64,000 nucleotides of DNA, from assembly GCA_029706075.1 (NCBI GenBank), contig JAINUG010000176.1, positions 1,054,001-1,118,000 of the forward strand, written 5' to 3'. Below are positions 10,618 to 22,440 of the stretch, piece by piece. The notes beneath the pieces were generated by a model. It searched no databases and was not told the origin of the DNA. It saw nothing but the letters and a program-made list of their open reading frames with translations. Numbering within the stretch: the stretch's first letter is position 1; each line of letters starts with the position of its first letter. The translations under genes were made by a program, and so were the position numbers. This DNA comes from Aldrovandia affinis. Taxonomy: Eukaryota > Chordata > Actinopteri > Notacanthiformes > Halosauridae.

Positions 10618-11171
10618 AAGTGTGCTTGGTAGTGTGTGTGTTCTCCATATGCACACTCCTCTGACAAATGAGGAGAATGACTGATAGGCGTTTGTGTGTT
10701 AATTAACCTTGAGTAGAATAAACCTACATTCAGATGGCCAGATCAAGAGTAAATGACACTCTGAACTTCACACCATCACACAGAAAATGGAAGAATAACA
10801 GTTTTTCATGCATGACAACAATAGTGTCAATCTTTCAATTGGGTTTACAGAAACATTAGATAACAATTTACTGGTAATATTTTCAGATTTTCTTGGAAAT
10901 TAGTGAGGTTTTTTTAATTATTTGTCTCTTTTATTTATTCTAGTCTTTCTTATTGTTCCACTAATTGAGAAAGTGAACGTAATTCACTGCTGAAATGTGA
11001 GTATGACAAGAAGTGTCAAGGTACCTCAAAGTCCAAGGAGTGCCACAGTTATTTAAATAAAAGCCATGCACCTGTCATAACAACATGAACACTCAATTTG
11101 CATTTGTTCATATACTGTAGGTGAAAAGAGCTGTATTTGAAAACACCTGAAAACACCTGCGGTATCTCTCT

Positions 11172-11174
<3 letters not shown>

Positions 11175-11228
<54 letters not shown>

Positions 11229-11240
11229 GTGTGTATGTGT

Positions 11241-11315
<75 letters not shown>
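11175..11315. repeat. (TG)n microsatellite, interrupted
   Basis: About 140 bp of TG units interrupted near 11224-11244 by 'ctgtgtgtgtatgtgtctc'. Confidence 0.97.
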
Positions 11316-11941
11316 GGATGCCAGGTTGCTTAGTTATCTCTGAATATCCATCTCCCCATCATTACTACAGACAGGACTATTGTTAATCACCACAGCACTG
11401 AACATTGTGAGCTCCTGTCCAAAGACAGTTTGTCTGTTTAAAATAAAAAGGAATAAATTATAACATATTAAAATAAACAATTAAAAATTATTATTATTTA
11501 ATGAACTGAGGAATTATGTAATTATTTCATTGTCATTATACTGATTTGTGCAGTATCTTATGGATAAATAAATGATAGTTGTTTCCCATTTTTGGCTGTA
11601 ATATGTGGGGCATATGATATGTAGAAAATTATTTTATGTCATAATGAATAGGAAGGCATCAGTAAGTCAAAGTTGTTATTCGAATATAATGGTTTAATGG
11701 CTCATCTGTTAGTCATTCCGGGAGGTGGAAGCCATCAGAACAAAACCATGTTTAGAGCCAATATTTAGAGGCAAAATGGCAGTGAGCAGCAGCCTCTTGA
11801 AGTGCTGTATAACAACAATTTTGTTGACATTGCCATGGACACTGACACGGTAAACAGAGTTCAGAAACATTGTTAATAGCTAGCTAGGTTTGTTAGTCAG
11901 CTTAGATAGGAATATAGCAATTGCTGTGGGTATCATTACTC

Positions 11942-12824
11942 CAGTGGCGGGCTGTGCATTTCACACCTAGGCCTTCAGTAGTGCTCCGTCTGAATCAATC
12001 CACCCCTCAATAACTATTTTATGGCTATAAAAGCCATCTTATTGTTATGTTTTGAGTGTCTGTTCGGTTTGTTTTTGCACTTTGTTTATTTATCTATCTT
12101 CAGTCATGTTTCATTCTCGTTCTGTCATGCACTTCGGGAAATTCTATGTTTCGGTTTTTCCGTCTTCGTTTCTAATCTCGTTTTACTTCCTTCTTACTTT
12201 CTAATTACACTTTGTATATATTAGTTAGATGTATATAGTACTAACCAACTAATCTACTAACATTAGGCATTTAGATTAAGTTACTAACACTACTAATCAC
12301 TAATTATCTCACGCTTCTAACTATCGCTGTCATTCTCTCTCGTCTCTATCGCTGTCATTTCTCTATTGAAAAGCATTTAACCAATCACATTACATCATAG
12401 TCAGACACTCTCTGACTATCCAATCAAGAGGGTGTGAATCCAGAATAAATGCCTTTACTGAAGGCCTTCTAGAAGGCCTTCGTGTCCCCAACTCAAAATC
12501 TGATTGGTTGAAGCAACAGTTTGATCAACACTTATTTTATGCTCCATCAGGGCCTGCAGAACTGATTGAGAAGGCCTCCAGGCAGTTTTATTTGACCCTG
12601 GCAACAAATGATGGCTGAAATGTGATTGATGTTAAATGCTTTAATATGAAAATACACGTCTGGATGCAGCGCAACCAGGGGAACAGCTATGAAAGGAAGC
12701 GAACAGACCATTTGGAATTATTTAATAAGTATTCATGGACAAAATATAATTAACATCAGTCTGTGATTCAGATATTTTTTAGGCCAGCAGAGAAGGCCTT
12801 GCAGGCCCTGATGGCCCACCACTG
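11942..12824. mobile_element. hAT MITE with 8-bp target duplication
   Basis: The left end is CAGTGGCGGGCTGTG and the right end in reverse is CAGTGGTGGGCCATC. A perfect 8-bp duplication CATTACTC lies at 11934-11941 and 12825-12832, which is the hAT hallmark. No transposase is encoded. Internal GAAGGCCTT words recur (12461-12482 and 12791-12799). Repeat R1 copy b lies inside it. Confidence 0.88.
12045..12300 (+). repeat. Dispersed repeat R1, copy b
   Basis: It shares with copy c (14865-15248) the words CATGCACTTCGGGA, 'ctcgttttacttccttctta' (copy c has a near match) and 'tactaaccaactaatctact' in the same order. It lies inside the hAT MITE 11942-12824. Confidence 0.75.
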
Positions 12825-12832
12825 CATTACTC

Positions 12833-13619
12833 ACTTGACAAACTAATTTGCTCGTAGTGGTGACAAAGATCAGACAGTACCTAGCCAATTGATTGGTTGG
12901 CTACCTTGTCTTGCATGAACACAATAATACACATTGGCATGTTATTCTGGCGAGGTAACGATAACTGGTATGACAACTGAATTTTGGTGCTAGAAGTAGT
13001 TTGTCTCTTTGTTAGTAGTTAGCTAGCTAGCAGTATCTAAATAAAGCTGGTTAGGTGGTGTCATGTGTTATATTTTCTAGACACAATCATGATATTCTAA
13101 ATCGGTGCTCAAGGTGGTCCTGTGAATTTCTCATCTTTTTCAGCTTTTTTACAACCATTATCTCTCACTTCAAACATTGTTTTTGGGTTTAATATTATAT
13201 AAAACAGTATTTGTATTGCTGTGCATTCTCAATATAATGGCAAGTGTGGGCTAGCTCAACACAAAACACAGAGGCATGAATTAAATCAACAGTTTGCTTA
13301 AAGTGCTTAAATTAATATTACATTTCAATTTTGTTTGTGTGTTTGTTTGTGTGTTTTTCTGCACAAGCACAGTAAAGTGAGTCCAGTAATTAGTCCAGTT
13401 TCCAATGAAAAAAGCAACACTCACATTCATTTGTTTGTCAGAGCAAATATTGATTGAATGCAGGCCCCTTGGTTTGTTAGCTGGGTACTCTTACCAGTAG
13501 TAACATCATTTATTCTCAATTATGTCACACCAATATTTTCACTGGATGGGTACCTGAGATCAGCATTGGTTCCATCATCCCTTCTGCATCTCTACCATCC
13601 ACAGCGAGATCAGGACAGA
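12833..13619. other. Non-coding, nothing recognised
   Basis: AT-rich sequence with no long ORF, terminal repeat or RNA-like fold that I can support. Confidence 0.5.
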
Positions 13620-13818
13620 TTTTTATAATATAATAATAATATAATAATAATAATAATATAATAATAACAATATATGCCATTTAGCAGACACTTTTATCCA
13701 AAGCGACTTACAGTAGTGAATGCATACATTTTCAGTATATGTGGCCCCAATGGGGATTGAACCCACAACCTAAGCGTTGCCAACGCTGTGCTCTACCAAC
13801 TGAGCCACAGAGAACCAC
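13620..13818 (-). mobile_element. tRNA-derived SINE (L2-tailed), copy 1
   Basis: Read on the minus strand: a tRNA-like head with A box TGGCTCAGTTGG and B box GGTTCAATCCC, then a body ending 'agtcgctttggataaaagtg' and 'gtctgctaaatgg', then an ATA-rich tail (13627-13670). The tail matches the 3' end of the L2 LINE at 36974-37030. Sister copies are at 22014-22176 and 60437-60604. Confidence 0.88.
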
Positions 13819-14423
13819 ATGCATCCCTCATGTTTTTAAAGTTATGGAAAATAAATAGTTTGGCAGTTATATACTACAGAATTATATGCATACACCTATT
13901 TTTATCATAATATAGCTATAACAAGTAACCAGTGACATGATAATTTCCTGCCAGCGAGTCAACACAACACAACACAGCATTAGATTCCTTTTGATCTATC
14001 AAGAAATTAAAGGAAAATACAAGAAGAAAATAAGGCCTTAGTGTCTGGTGGCTGAAATCAGCGCTGAAGCACAGCATGGGCTTTTATGAAAAAGCAAAAT
14101 GCTTCACACAGATGCAGCATGGGTATGTGGTTCAGATCAAGTGCAGATCTGCTCCTTCTTCGTAGCCACCATGACATCAGCACTTTATCACAACCCATGT
14201 TGGATTCTGGCAGCTTGCTGTCAGCACTTTCAGAGGCCTCTTTTACCACAGCTCATTGCAGACAACAAACAGGCCTGTTTTCACGCTTCTGCCTGCCCTC
14301 CAGCGTGTCACCTCCACAGACACGCACAGCAATGCTGTTCTATCAGCACTTAACCCACCACCGGGATCGAGAGGTCAAGACACGTTATGTCACCAAGCAC
14401 TAAATTTGGTGCAGTTTTCTGCT
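13819..14423. other. Non-coding, nothing recognised
   Basis: ORFs at 14058-14403 lie in three overlapping frames with no domain I recognise. No repeat boundary is seen. Confidence 0.5.
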
Positions 14424-14427
14424 TTAA

Positions 14428-15947
14428 CCCTCTGAGGTCCGTGCTAAGCTTTTAGATGTTTTTTGATTTTGGCATGGTCTGATATTTATCTCAATTTCAT
14501 CAATTTAAACACACTTACTCCAAAGTGTTTGATATTTTTATTTGAAGGACAATCACAGCTACATTTGTATGCCATCAATAGTTTGGTCAGTATCATATGC
14601 AGCTTGTAAATAGATCTACAAACACACAAGTTAAAAATAGTAAATTTTTCTGCTGTCACAAAAGTTGTGAAAGCACACACTAAACTATAGTGACGAATTG
14701 TTTTGCCAATGTACGTTTGTTCATCAAGGTCTTGGTTATGTAAGGGTGTGAAAACAGTTTAGCACATCTGAGATCTAAATAGCTAAAAACCTGTTTTTAT
14801 CAGAACTGGTCACATTTATTTCAGGCTGTGGGAGGGCTAAATGCTAAATACCTGAATATTCATTATTCATTGTCCACACCTCTAAGATCTGTCAGATGGG
14901 CCATCTCACTGGGCCATCAGTGTTATATTCTGAGTTCCTGTTCTGTTGTTTTTTGGTCTTTGTTTATTTTTCATTCAGTCCTTATTCATTATTCTTTATC
15001 CAGTATTGCATTTTCCCTGTTCTGTCACGTTCTGTTCCCTGTCTGTCCTTGTTCTGTTTATTTCGAGATCCACTCCTTGTCGTGTCATGCACTTCGGGAG
15101 TTTATACTTTTCGGGGTTTTTTCCGCCTTCGCTTATTATCTCGTTTTCTTCCTTCTTACTTTCTAGATTGCACTTTGTATATATTAGGTAGATGTGTATA
15201 GTACTAACCAACTAATCTACTAACGTTAGGGGTTTAGATTAAGTTACTAACACGCGGAATATGTTTGGCGTCACAAGACGCGGAATTCATATATTTTCAC
15301 GAGTATTTGAAAACAAGCGAAATAAATAACATTTTAGGCTGTTCTTCTTTAGAAAAGTATTCTTCCATAGATCTTGTGTGCATATTGCAATTTGTTACGT
15401 TGCAACACGCGGAATATGTAGTCACAAGACGCGGAATTCATATATTGAATATATATACGAGTATTTGATAACATGGCAAATCAAATATAGTTACTTACTG
15501 TTCGTCAGTTATTGTCTTCGTCGCTTTTCATCAATACTCTCAAACACTGCAGCGCAGAAAATCTTTCCATCTTGAATAAAATTGTATGTCTGTATAAAAT
15601 CTTGCTTCAAATTGTCGGGACAGTTTATGTGTTTACGCCGGCGTTTTCACACATGGCCCCACGCCCCTCCCCCACACCTCCCGAAACTCGCACCTAGTTA
15701 CCATGTCAATAGAAGGGGGACGTTACTACCAGGTAAAAAAGAGAGTAAAGGCAAGGTTTACTTTTGGTCTAATTAACCTAATTTAAAATCCCATTTGATT
15801 TGCCAGTGCTCAAATCGGAAAGTCGCGATTCTAAGGTTTCTGTCAATGTTTTTGTCGCGTGTGTATGATAAAATATCGCGAAGTTAGAAATAGTAATATA
15901 CTTGTATTGCTGCTTGGATCGGCGCCGATCCAGCCGACCTCAGGGGG
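14428..15947 (+). mobile_element. TTAA-flanked piggyBac-type MITE, copy 2
   Basis: TTAA lies at 14424-14427 and 15948-15951, with ends CCCTCTGAGGTC and GACCTCAGGGGG. The 16-bp palindrome is at 15916-15931. It is the same family as 8179-9529 and 44470-45824, but about 165 bp longer because repeat R1 (14865-15248) replaces about 20 bp found in copy 3. One 185-bp internal unit is degenerate. Confidence 0.85.
14865..15248 (+). repeat. Dispersed repeat R1, copy c (nested)
   Basis: It is defined by comparing MITE copies 2 and 3: they agree up to 'cctgaatattcatt' (14851-14864) and again from 'aacacgcggaat' (about 15249). Everything between is absent from copy 3 and matches R1 copies a and b. No clean target duplication is visible. 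Confidence 0.75.
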
Positions 15948-15951
15948 TTAA

Positions 15952-16426
15952 CACTGTTCCTAAGTCTGGCAGCAACCTTTTTCATGGCTTGGTGTTCCTC
16001 TTTTGTATTCATAAACACAGGTTGCTGACTTGCACTTATTTATAAATAAATACAAATTAAGGGCAAATGTTGATGGAATCCAGGCCACTGTCAAGGAAGT
16101 GCCAGGTGGGTAACACACACAAAATTAACTTCAAAATGATTTTGCCAGTGCTGGCCGTATCTGTGACCCCTGTTTCCTCAGTCTCACACATCCTATGAAA
16201 ATTCACCACCCACGAGTGATCTATACTCAGAATGTATGCTCATGGGGGAGAGATTTTCAATGAAAAGCATCATCATCAAAATATTGTACAGCAAGCAGTG
16301 TTGAGTAACACTAGTCTAGATGTAGTGCATTCTCAAAATGCAGCATGCACACATAGGCATAGGCAAACTAGGCATGTGACTAGTGTCTAATTGTCACAGG
16401 GGGGCCCAGACAGTAGAAAAAATATA
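15952..16426. other. Non-coding, nothing recognised
   Basis: No ORF with a recognisable domain and no element end was found. Confidence 0.5.
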
Positions 16427-16594
16427 TACAATACCGGTCAAAAGTTTTAAAAATTCAGTTTTTTTTTTTTTTTACCTCTGGCAGTTTATCACTTAACTTT
16501 GTACCATTTCAGGTTATTCACTGGACTTGAACTGCTTAAATTTCAGCAAAAACTGGAAAATGGGGGTGTTCTAAAACCTTTGACCGGTAGTGTA
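16427..16594. mobile_element. Tc1/mariner MITE, 168 bp
   Basis: The left end TACAATACCGGTCAAAAG pairs with the right end TTTGACCGGTAGTGTA. The ends are TA, as expected for a TA target. This small palindromic element with 'gggggtgttctaaaac' is familiar in fish genomes. It is non-coding. Confidence 0.8.
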
Positions 16595-16613
16595 TATATA
16601 TATGTAGGTGTAC

Positions 16614-16615
<2 letters not shown>

Positions 16616-16667
<52 letters not shown>

Positions 16668-16672
16668 GCACA
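16616..16672. repeat. (CA)n microsatellite
   Basis: A CA array ending in CGCACGCACA. Confidence 0.97.
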
Positions 16673-16689
16673 TACACAGGTAACTGCCA

Positions 16690-17850
16690 AAGAATAGCTT
16701 CAATGAACCTTGGTATAGATTCTACAAGTGTCCGTAACCATTATTCCACAAGAAATTTCACATTTTGCTGATGGTGGTGGAACATTCTGTCTCAGGCATC
16801 ACTCCAGAATCTCCCATAAGCAGGGGCCCAGATTAAGGTAATAGTCATACTTGTCGAAGAAAAGATACTTGTCCTTCCTAAAAGTTCTATTCACCTTCCA
16901 ATTTTCTCTGAATCATATTTTCGCTGAGTTTTTAGCTGATCTTATTTGGTTTTAGCCGTTTTGGTGGGGGGTGGACATGCACCCTCAATAAATCTCCACA
17001 TCTTTGAAAATGCGATCACTACGTCGTATGTAGCACAAAGATAGACAAGACAGTTAATGTTATTTATTTTCTATATGGATATTTATGTCTGACTTGTGCA
17101 GCGTGTGCTCATGGGACTGTGTAGCAGTGAAGCTCTGACAGGTGCCCGCAGGTGGCGTTAGCGACTAGTGTTCTGACTGTAGAGTATATCATAACGTACA
17201 CTCTAGTCGTGATTCGAATGAGAGATATTTTTCCATTCCCAGCTAGAGTGTGGTATGGCAGCTAACGTAATAGCTAGCTAATAATTCCTATATATATAGA
17301 CAATAACTAGCTAGCTAGTGTTCACGCATATTGCTTGCTAATTCAAGGCTTGGTAAGTGATAAATGCAAGATCACTTACTAAGCCTTGTGTTAGCAAGCA
17401 ACTAGCAAACACAGATATCGATATCCAATGTCCGTGAACGCAACGTTAGCTAGCTAACTAACTTGCTGGTTCTTGCTGTTGTGTCTATGTGCCGCGATTT
17501 GCAAACTTGCTTGATTGCTGTAGAGTCTGGCACGACAACAACAACAAACGCGGCAAGCACAGACTGCATGCGAGTGACAATGTGCCGCTTTTCCCATTTG
17601 GAACTTCGGAAATATTTTTGAATATCCGCGCATGACGTGTTTGTTACGATGTGAGTGTACAACAGAAATAGTTCCAGTTAGGTAATAAAAATAAAAAAAT
17701 CCTAAATTCACAGTCGTCAGCAGGACGATCACTTGTAAATTGAAGGTCGTCCTTCATTTTTAGTCGTCTGAGACAATAGGACGACTGCTAATCTGCGCCC
17801 CTGCATAAGTGTTCAATTGGATTGAGATCTGGTGACTGAGGGCCCTAATT
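16690..17850 (-). pseudogene. Tc1/mariner transposase C-terminal fragment, split
   Basis: On minus, the piece at 17850-17804 reads SPDLNPIEHLW and the reading resumes at 16820 with GDS/EILE-type codons, then worn sequence ending near 16690. The peptide PDLNPIEHLW marks the end of the DDE/D catalytic domain of Tc1/mariner transposases. The break lies exactly where the hAT MITE 16821-17803 is inserted. Only this C-terminal stub is present, and it has stops. Confidence 0.7.
16821..17803. mobile_element. hAT-type MITE inserted in Tc1/mariner stub
   Basis: The left end CAGGGGCCCAGATTA and the right end in reverse CAGGGGCGCAGATTA are inverted. CATAAG lies directly outside both (16815-16820 and 17804-17809). 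Removing the element restores the interrupted IEHLW codons. The duplication I can read is 6 bp, shorter than the usual 8 for hAT. The interior is non-coding with GCTAGCTA-rich stretches. Confidence 0.78.
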
Positions 17851-18033
17851 TGGTGAATCAGAACGGTGTCGGTAACTCCGACGCAAAGTGAGGACGGTGG
17901 CGCTTTAGGGCATGTCTAAGGCAATTTCTGTAATTCCGTGACTTAGGGTTTGGTTTGGCCAATCAGAACACCTATTTTCTATCCCTTTAAATACCAGTGT
18001 GCCAACGCTATAGCAAATTGGCAATTTCCTGAC

Positions 18034-18159
18034 ATGGATGACAGTTTTGCGCAGCTACGCCAGGAGCGCTTCTCAAAAGAGGAGAGCGATTTGCTTGTGC
18101 GGGAGGTGTGGAAAAGGTGGCGGGCGCAAATCAGAGGGGGAAAACAAGGCGCACATTAA
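18034..18159 (+). pseudogene. Harbinger Myb/SANT-like protein, N-terminal piece
   Basis: It starts at an ATG giving MDDSFAQLRQ, then RFSKEESDLLVREVWKRW, the first helices of the Myb/SANT-like domain carried by Harbinger accessory proteins (NAIF1-like). Family proteins of this kind carry the transposase to the nucleus and bind element ends. Only about 40 residues remain before a stop, against the roughly 200 or more that are usual. The ATG at 17950 extends the frame with unrelated residues and is less likely. Confidence 0.6.
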
Positions 18160-18369
18160 TTTGTTATTTTCACGATTTGAGTTTATATTTTGAGACCTAC
18201 ATTGTTAAAAGAAAGTGTTTTATTTTACCATCTCTTTTTTTCCTTATTTGTAGGCTTTCCAACTTAAAAAACAACATTTATTTTCTTCGAACTTAATGTA
18301 ATTGTTCAATGGAAAGCAATGAATAACAAACTCACAACTGCAACTAGGCCTGTTTCATTTATGTTCGTC

Positions 18370-19140
18370 ATGCAGTAGGCCTACTCACTAGGGAACTAGC
18401 TCCGCAGCCAACCGGTCCCTGATCTCCCGTGCACCCTGAGCCTCTCCAACTCCTTCAATCGCCACATGCAGCTCTGCCTCTCTCCGTCTTAAGTCCTGTA
18501 ATGCGTCCTCTGCAAGGTCGTCCCCTAGTAGCCACCCATCCAGGGGCCATCCCCCTGAAAGGCTGTAGGAATGACGGAGTTGGCCAAGACAAAAGAGTCA
18601 TGGGTAGACCCATGATAATTGGCAAACACATGCGTCACCCTGGAGTGTGCATCACAAACCACCTGGATATGAATGGAGTGGACCCCCTTCCGATTCACAT
18701 AAATGATACCGTGATCAGATGGTGCGTGCAACTGCACATGTGTGACCACAGGGAATCCACATTGCGTATACAAATCCTGTTTAGTTCTCTGCTGGCTGTC
18801 GGGTGTAAGAAAAGTAATAAACTAATTTGCATGTCGGACAAGACTGGAAGGAACTGCATGTAGAGCCAAACTGATAGCCATCTGGCCAACACCAGCTACC
18901 AAACCCAGGGTGTGTTGGAAGGAGCCGGTGGTGAAGAAGGCAAGGGCTGCAGTCACTTTAACAGCGACAGGGAGCGCACGATGTCCGGAGCCACGAGCTG
19001 GCAGATCCGAGCGACAACCTGTCGGGAGAGGTGCAGCTTCTGCCTGCACTCCTCCTCAGACAGGTTGATAAATGATACCCGTTGGCGGTATATGCGCTCA
19101 CGGTATCGCCTTCGCATATCGCCTATCGCATTTTCTGTAG
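18370..19140 (-). pseudogene. Harbinger transposase (HARBI1-like), degraded
   Basis: Several frames are needed. Positions 19140-19040 give a basic start (RRRYRERIYRQR ... LSEEECRQKL). Positions 19049-18822 give VTAALAFFTTGSFQHTLGL, the conserved helical region. Positions 18773-18525 give HVQLHAPSDHGIIYVNRKG, then HSIHIQVVCDAHSRVTHVF and GSTHDSFVL, the core of the DDE nuclease fold of HARBI1-like proteins. The D of VVCDA is the second catalytic Asp. The usual 'GxIDGTH' block with the first Asp is missing: the frame runs GFPV directly into VTHVQL. After GDGPWMGGY most of the third catalytic region is deleted and a short charged C-terminus remains. It is dead. Confidence 0.75.
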
Positions 19141-19290
19141 TGCAAATGGAAAGAATAAAACCCTTTTACATAAGAAAAACAATGTGCATAGAAACATATA
19201 TTTATTTAACAGGTGTATCTTACTGAACGGTAGCGATGGATGGCCTGCTGGCTTCAGTCTTTCATGTCCGTGCATTGAATAACCACAAGC

Positions 19291-21180
19291 TGTGGTTAAA
19301 TAGTTTTTAGCTTAATTGATTATAGCTTGCAAGTTACCCATGAATTGGATGATTTTCCTCAATGTGGGGGGAAATTCACAATATTCACAAAACATTCTCA
19401 TGTGATTTAAGATAACCCTATGTTCACATGTGCACATCAATAAAGTCACCAAATTGCACAGAGCGCCAGCGTTTGAGTTAAGAGGTGGTCTAGTTGGACG
19501 TTAACGTAAACTCATTATTTGACACCAAACTTGCATAGCGCCGACAGGTGCATTTTAGCCATCCTGCGCAGACAGACAGAGTGGGGCCATCTTTGGCTGG
19601 TTTATGGCTTTGTAGGTGAAGCCAGGGCACTTGGGTATGGTGAACCAGTGCCACACCCTACAACTTCAGGATGCTACCTATGAGCTGAATATTATGGATC
19701 ATGGAGAAAATAATTATGGCCTGCCAGATTAAAGTGGAGGTCAACATGGCATGATTAGCCTCTTAATTGGTAGCAATGCTCTTGAGCATATTATGCCTCT
19801 CCAAATATCAGCTCAACCAACATCTCGGTATAAATGAAGCTGGCTTCACCACACCCTAGTGATGTTTGTTATCACCACGATTCTCAACATGATAGGAGCA
19901 TATCAATGGCAACCTTGAAAAGATATCTTGAGGTTGTAAGTGATCCAAAACAAAAATATAAAAAGAAGGTCTGAACCTGGCTTGTGCAGGACTCTCCCCC
20001 AAATCATAAATGATGGGCTAAGAAGGGAGTGATTGCTACATGTCAATTTTGTATTTGTTCAGCTGGAATATCCAATTGAATGTTTATTACCATGTGGGTG
20101 ATAATTATTGGGGCTATCCACTTTGGAATTTACATCTTTCAGGTCGTGGCCAGATAAGAGCCGAGCTTGACGTGGTACGAGCAAGCTTGTGAAATGGTAG
20201 CGATAAATGTTCCATATGTGAGGAGACAGAACTGAACCCTACATATTGGAGGTTCCGATTTAGTATTTGTTAAGGTAGTTGAACCTACGTCTGTAGATTG
20301 TATGTTGAATATTTTGTCTAACTGTTGTAAATGAATAAACTAGCTGTTCATTTTTATTTAATTGTGAGTTGTATATTTTGATGACGGTTGATCCACCAGT
20401 TTGCTCTGCCTATCAACGAATTCGGAGATTTAATTGATAATTGGTATCCTGTGTAGCGATTATTATATTAAATCAAATAAATATATTTTACATGTAGGAT
20501 AAGTGAGGGGTTTTAACGCGTAATACCACTTGTGTTCTAACACGTAATACCACAGTATTCAGAGTGCTGAACTTTAAACAAGGGCATTTGACTGTTAAGG
20601 CTACTGGATTCAGATAATAGACCATTTTTATTCTAACTTCACTGTTCTGACAAGTGCTTCACCTAAAAATAAACAGACAAAAAAACATAACACACATCTG
20701 TCTTTGCCAACAACTAAATAAAGCCTTGTTGTTGTAGTTGCTAAGCATTTTGTTAGTTATAGTTGAATCCATGCCTTTTATAACAAACCCTAACTTGTCA
20801 AAATAATGCAATCCTATTGCACGTTTCAAAGATAATTCATACAATAATTGTGCCCGATTCAAATGAGATTGCTACATTATCATGAGTAAAAATGTGAAAA
20901 ACTAAAGGTAGCGAAAAGCTGCAAAAGCACAATGTAACAAGATCTATACACAATAGTTACACTGTACCTGCCAGTGTAATTGCAGAGGTATTAGAATCAA
21001 TTAATATGAATTGGAACCAAATAATGGCCTGTTCTCTGCCTCAAGGACACATTTTTCAGCTATCTTATAAGTTCAGCAGGCAAAGAAAATATGCCTAAAA
21101 CAATAGTTTTGTAATGCTTTGTAACAATACTGTACCTACATATATGGTTTGGGTCATATGACTTCCTGTTTCCTGTTTGC
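19291..21180. other. Non-coding, nothing recognised
   Basis: AT-rich. ORFs are under 70 codons with no family match I know. A small duplication of 'acgcgtaataccac' / 'acacgtaataccac' lies at 20516-20552. Confidence 0.5.
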
Positions 21181-21302
21181 TGTTTGAACGCGACGTGCGC
21201 TCTAGTCCAGTTTAAATACTGGTTTAAATACAAAACTCTTTTCAATTTTTTAATCTTTTTCGGTTACTCCTGTGTCATCAACTTATAAGGTAAGCACAAA
21301 CG

Positions 21303-22440
21303 ATGGCTGCTTCCTCTCCCCTCCTTTCTTGCTCTGGTTGTAGCATGTATAATCTTAGCTCTCCTGCCGATGTTACTGTTAATGATAATTTTAATTTAGT
21401 TTTGGCGGAGAGGATAGTTGAGTTAGAGGCCTGCATCCAGACTCTCAGAGATATTAAAGATAATGAGAGTTTTATTCAGTCGTGTGTAGCTACGCCGGAT
21501 GCACCTGTGAGCGCCTCTCCCATCGCACCAGCAGAAGAGCCGACGCAGCATGGCTATTTTGTCACGGTTCGGCGGGGACATAGTTGTCGGCCTAAGCCGG
21601 CCGTACACCACCCAACTCACGTTTCAAATAGATTCTCCCCACTCACACCTATTGAGGAAAAAGAGAAAGCTCTTATCATTGGCGATTCCATTCTTCGAAA
21701 CGTGAGAATAGCGTCTCCGGCGACCATAGTCAATTGTATTCCGGGGGCTAGAGCTACCGACATTGAATCCAATTTAAAAGCGCTGGCTAAAAGTAAACGT
21801 AGATTTTCCAAAATTGTTATCCACGTCGGCGCTAATGATGTCCGGTTGAGGCAATTGGAGATGACTAAAACAAATTTTGTCTCGTTGTGTAAATTGGCAA
21901 ACGAGATGTGTCGGGAAGTAATAGTCTCTGGTCCCCTCCCAGCTCGTAGAAGTGACGAAATCTACAGTAGATTAACGTCGCTAAATCGCTGGCTGACTGA
22001 GTGGTGTACATAATATAATATAATATAATATATGCCATTTAGCAGACGCTTTTATCCAAAGCGACTTACAGTAGTGAATGCATACATTTTTCAGTATATG
22101 TGGCCCCAGTGGGGATTGAACCCACAACCTAAGCGTTGCTAACGCCATGCTCTACCAACTGAGCCACAGAGAACCGCATCAAATAGCATAGGGTTTATTA
22201 ATAATTGGCCTACGCTTTGGGGAGAGCCTGGTTTACTGAAGAGAGACGGACTCCACCCGAGCTGGAGGGGTGCTCTTCTTTTATCTAATAACATAGGCCA
22301 TAGTCTGAATCGGCGAAATTGACATTCAAGAGCTACAGCCAGGCAGCAGACAGACGGTCTTAAACAATTGTCTGCAAGTTTCCTGAACTCGTGACTAGTT
22401 TCCACCCCAGTTCCCACATAATTGAGACTGTGTCTGTTCC
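21303..22440 (+). pseudogene. L2 ORF1, SGNH-hydrolase type, split by a SINE
   Basis: The ATG at 21303 opens 236 codons. The first 100 residues include a short amphipathic, coiled-coil-like stretch (LAERIVELEACIQTLRDI). An SGNH/GDSL hydrolase domain follows: block I LIIGDSILRNV with the Ser nucleophile, block III IHVGANDVR, and after the insertion block V RDGLHPSWRG with the Asp/His pair. ORF1 proteins of this type occur in L2 and CR1 LINEs and are thought to bind nucleic acid or act as esterases during retrotransposition. The SINE at 22014-22176 separates TEWCT from NSIGFINNWPTLWGEPGLL, adding a stop after codon 236. Downstream coding resumes at 22177 and fades by about 22440. Confidence 0.85.
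22014..22176 (-). mobile_element. tRNA-derived SINE (L2-tailed), copy 2, in L2 ORF1
   Basis: The same family as 13620-13818. The minus-strand head has TGGCTCAGTTGG and GGTTCAATCCC, and the tail runs into an ATAAT array at 22011-22032. It interrupts the ORF1 hydrolase domain between blocks III and V. Confidence 0.88.

Larger units (their letters stand above)
9534..11941. other. Non-coding stretch with two TG arrays
   Basis: Apart from the two TG microsatellites listed separately I see no gene, RNA or transposon end here. The ORFs over the TG arrays are translation of the repeat. Confidence 0.6.
17845..19290. mobile_element. Harbinger (PIF-like) transposon remnant
   Basis: It contains both genes expected of Harbinger: a Myb-like DNA-binding protein on plus (18034-18159) and a transposase on minus (about 19140-18370), arranged convergently. 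A possible end, GGCCCTAATTTGGTG, is at 17841-17855. I could not find its partner, so the right boundary is approximate. Confidence 0.72.

Noticed and set aside
10375..10667. ORFs of repeated Cys-Val or His-Thr
   Set aside because: They translate the TG microsatellite; the same holds at 11137-11386 and 46782-47024, and for Arg-Glu over the CT array at 43201-43470.
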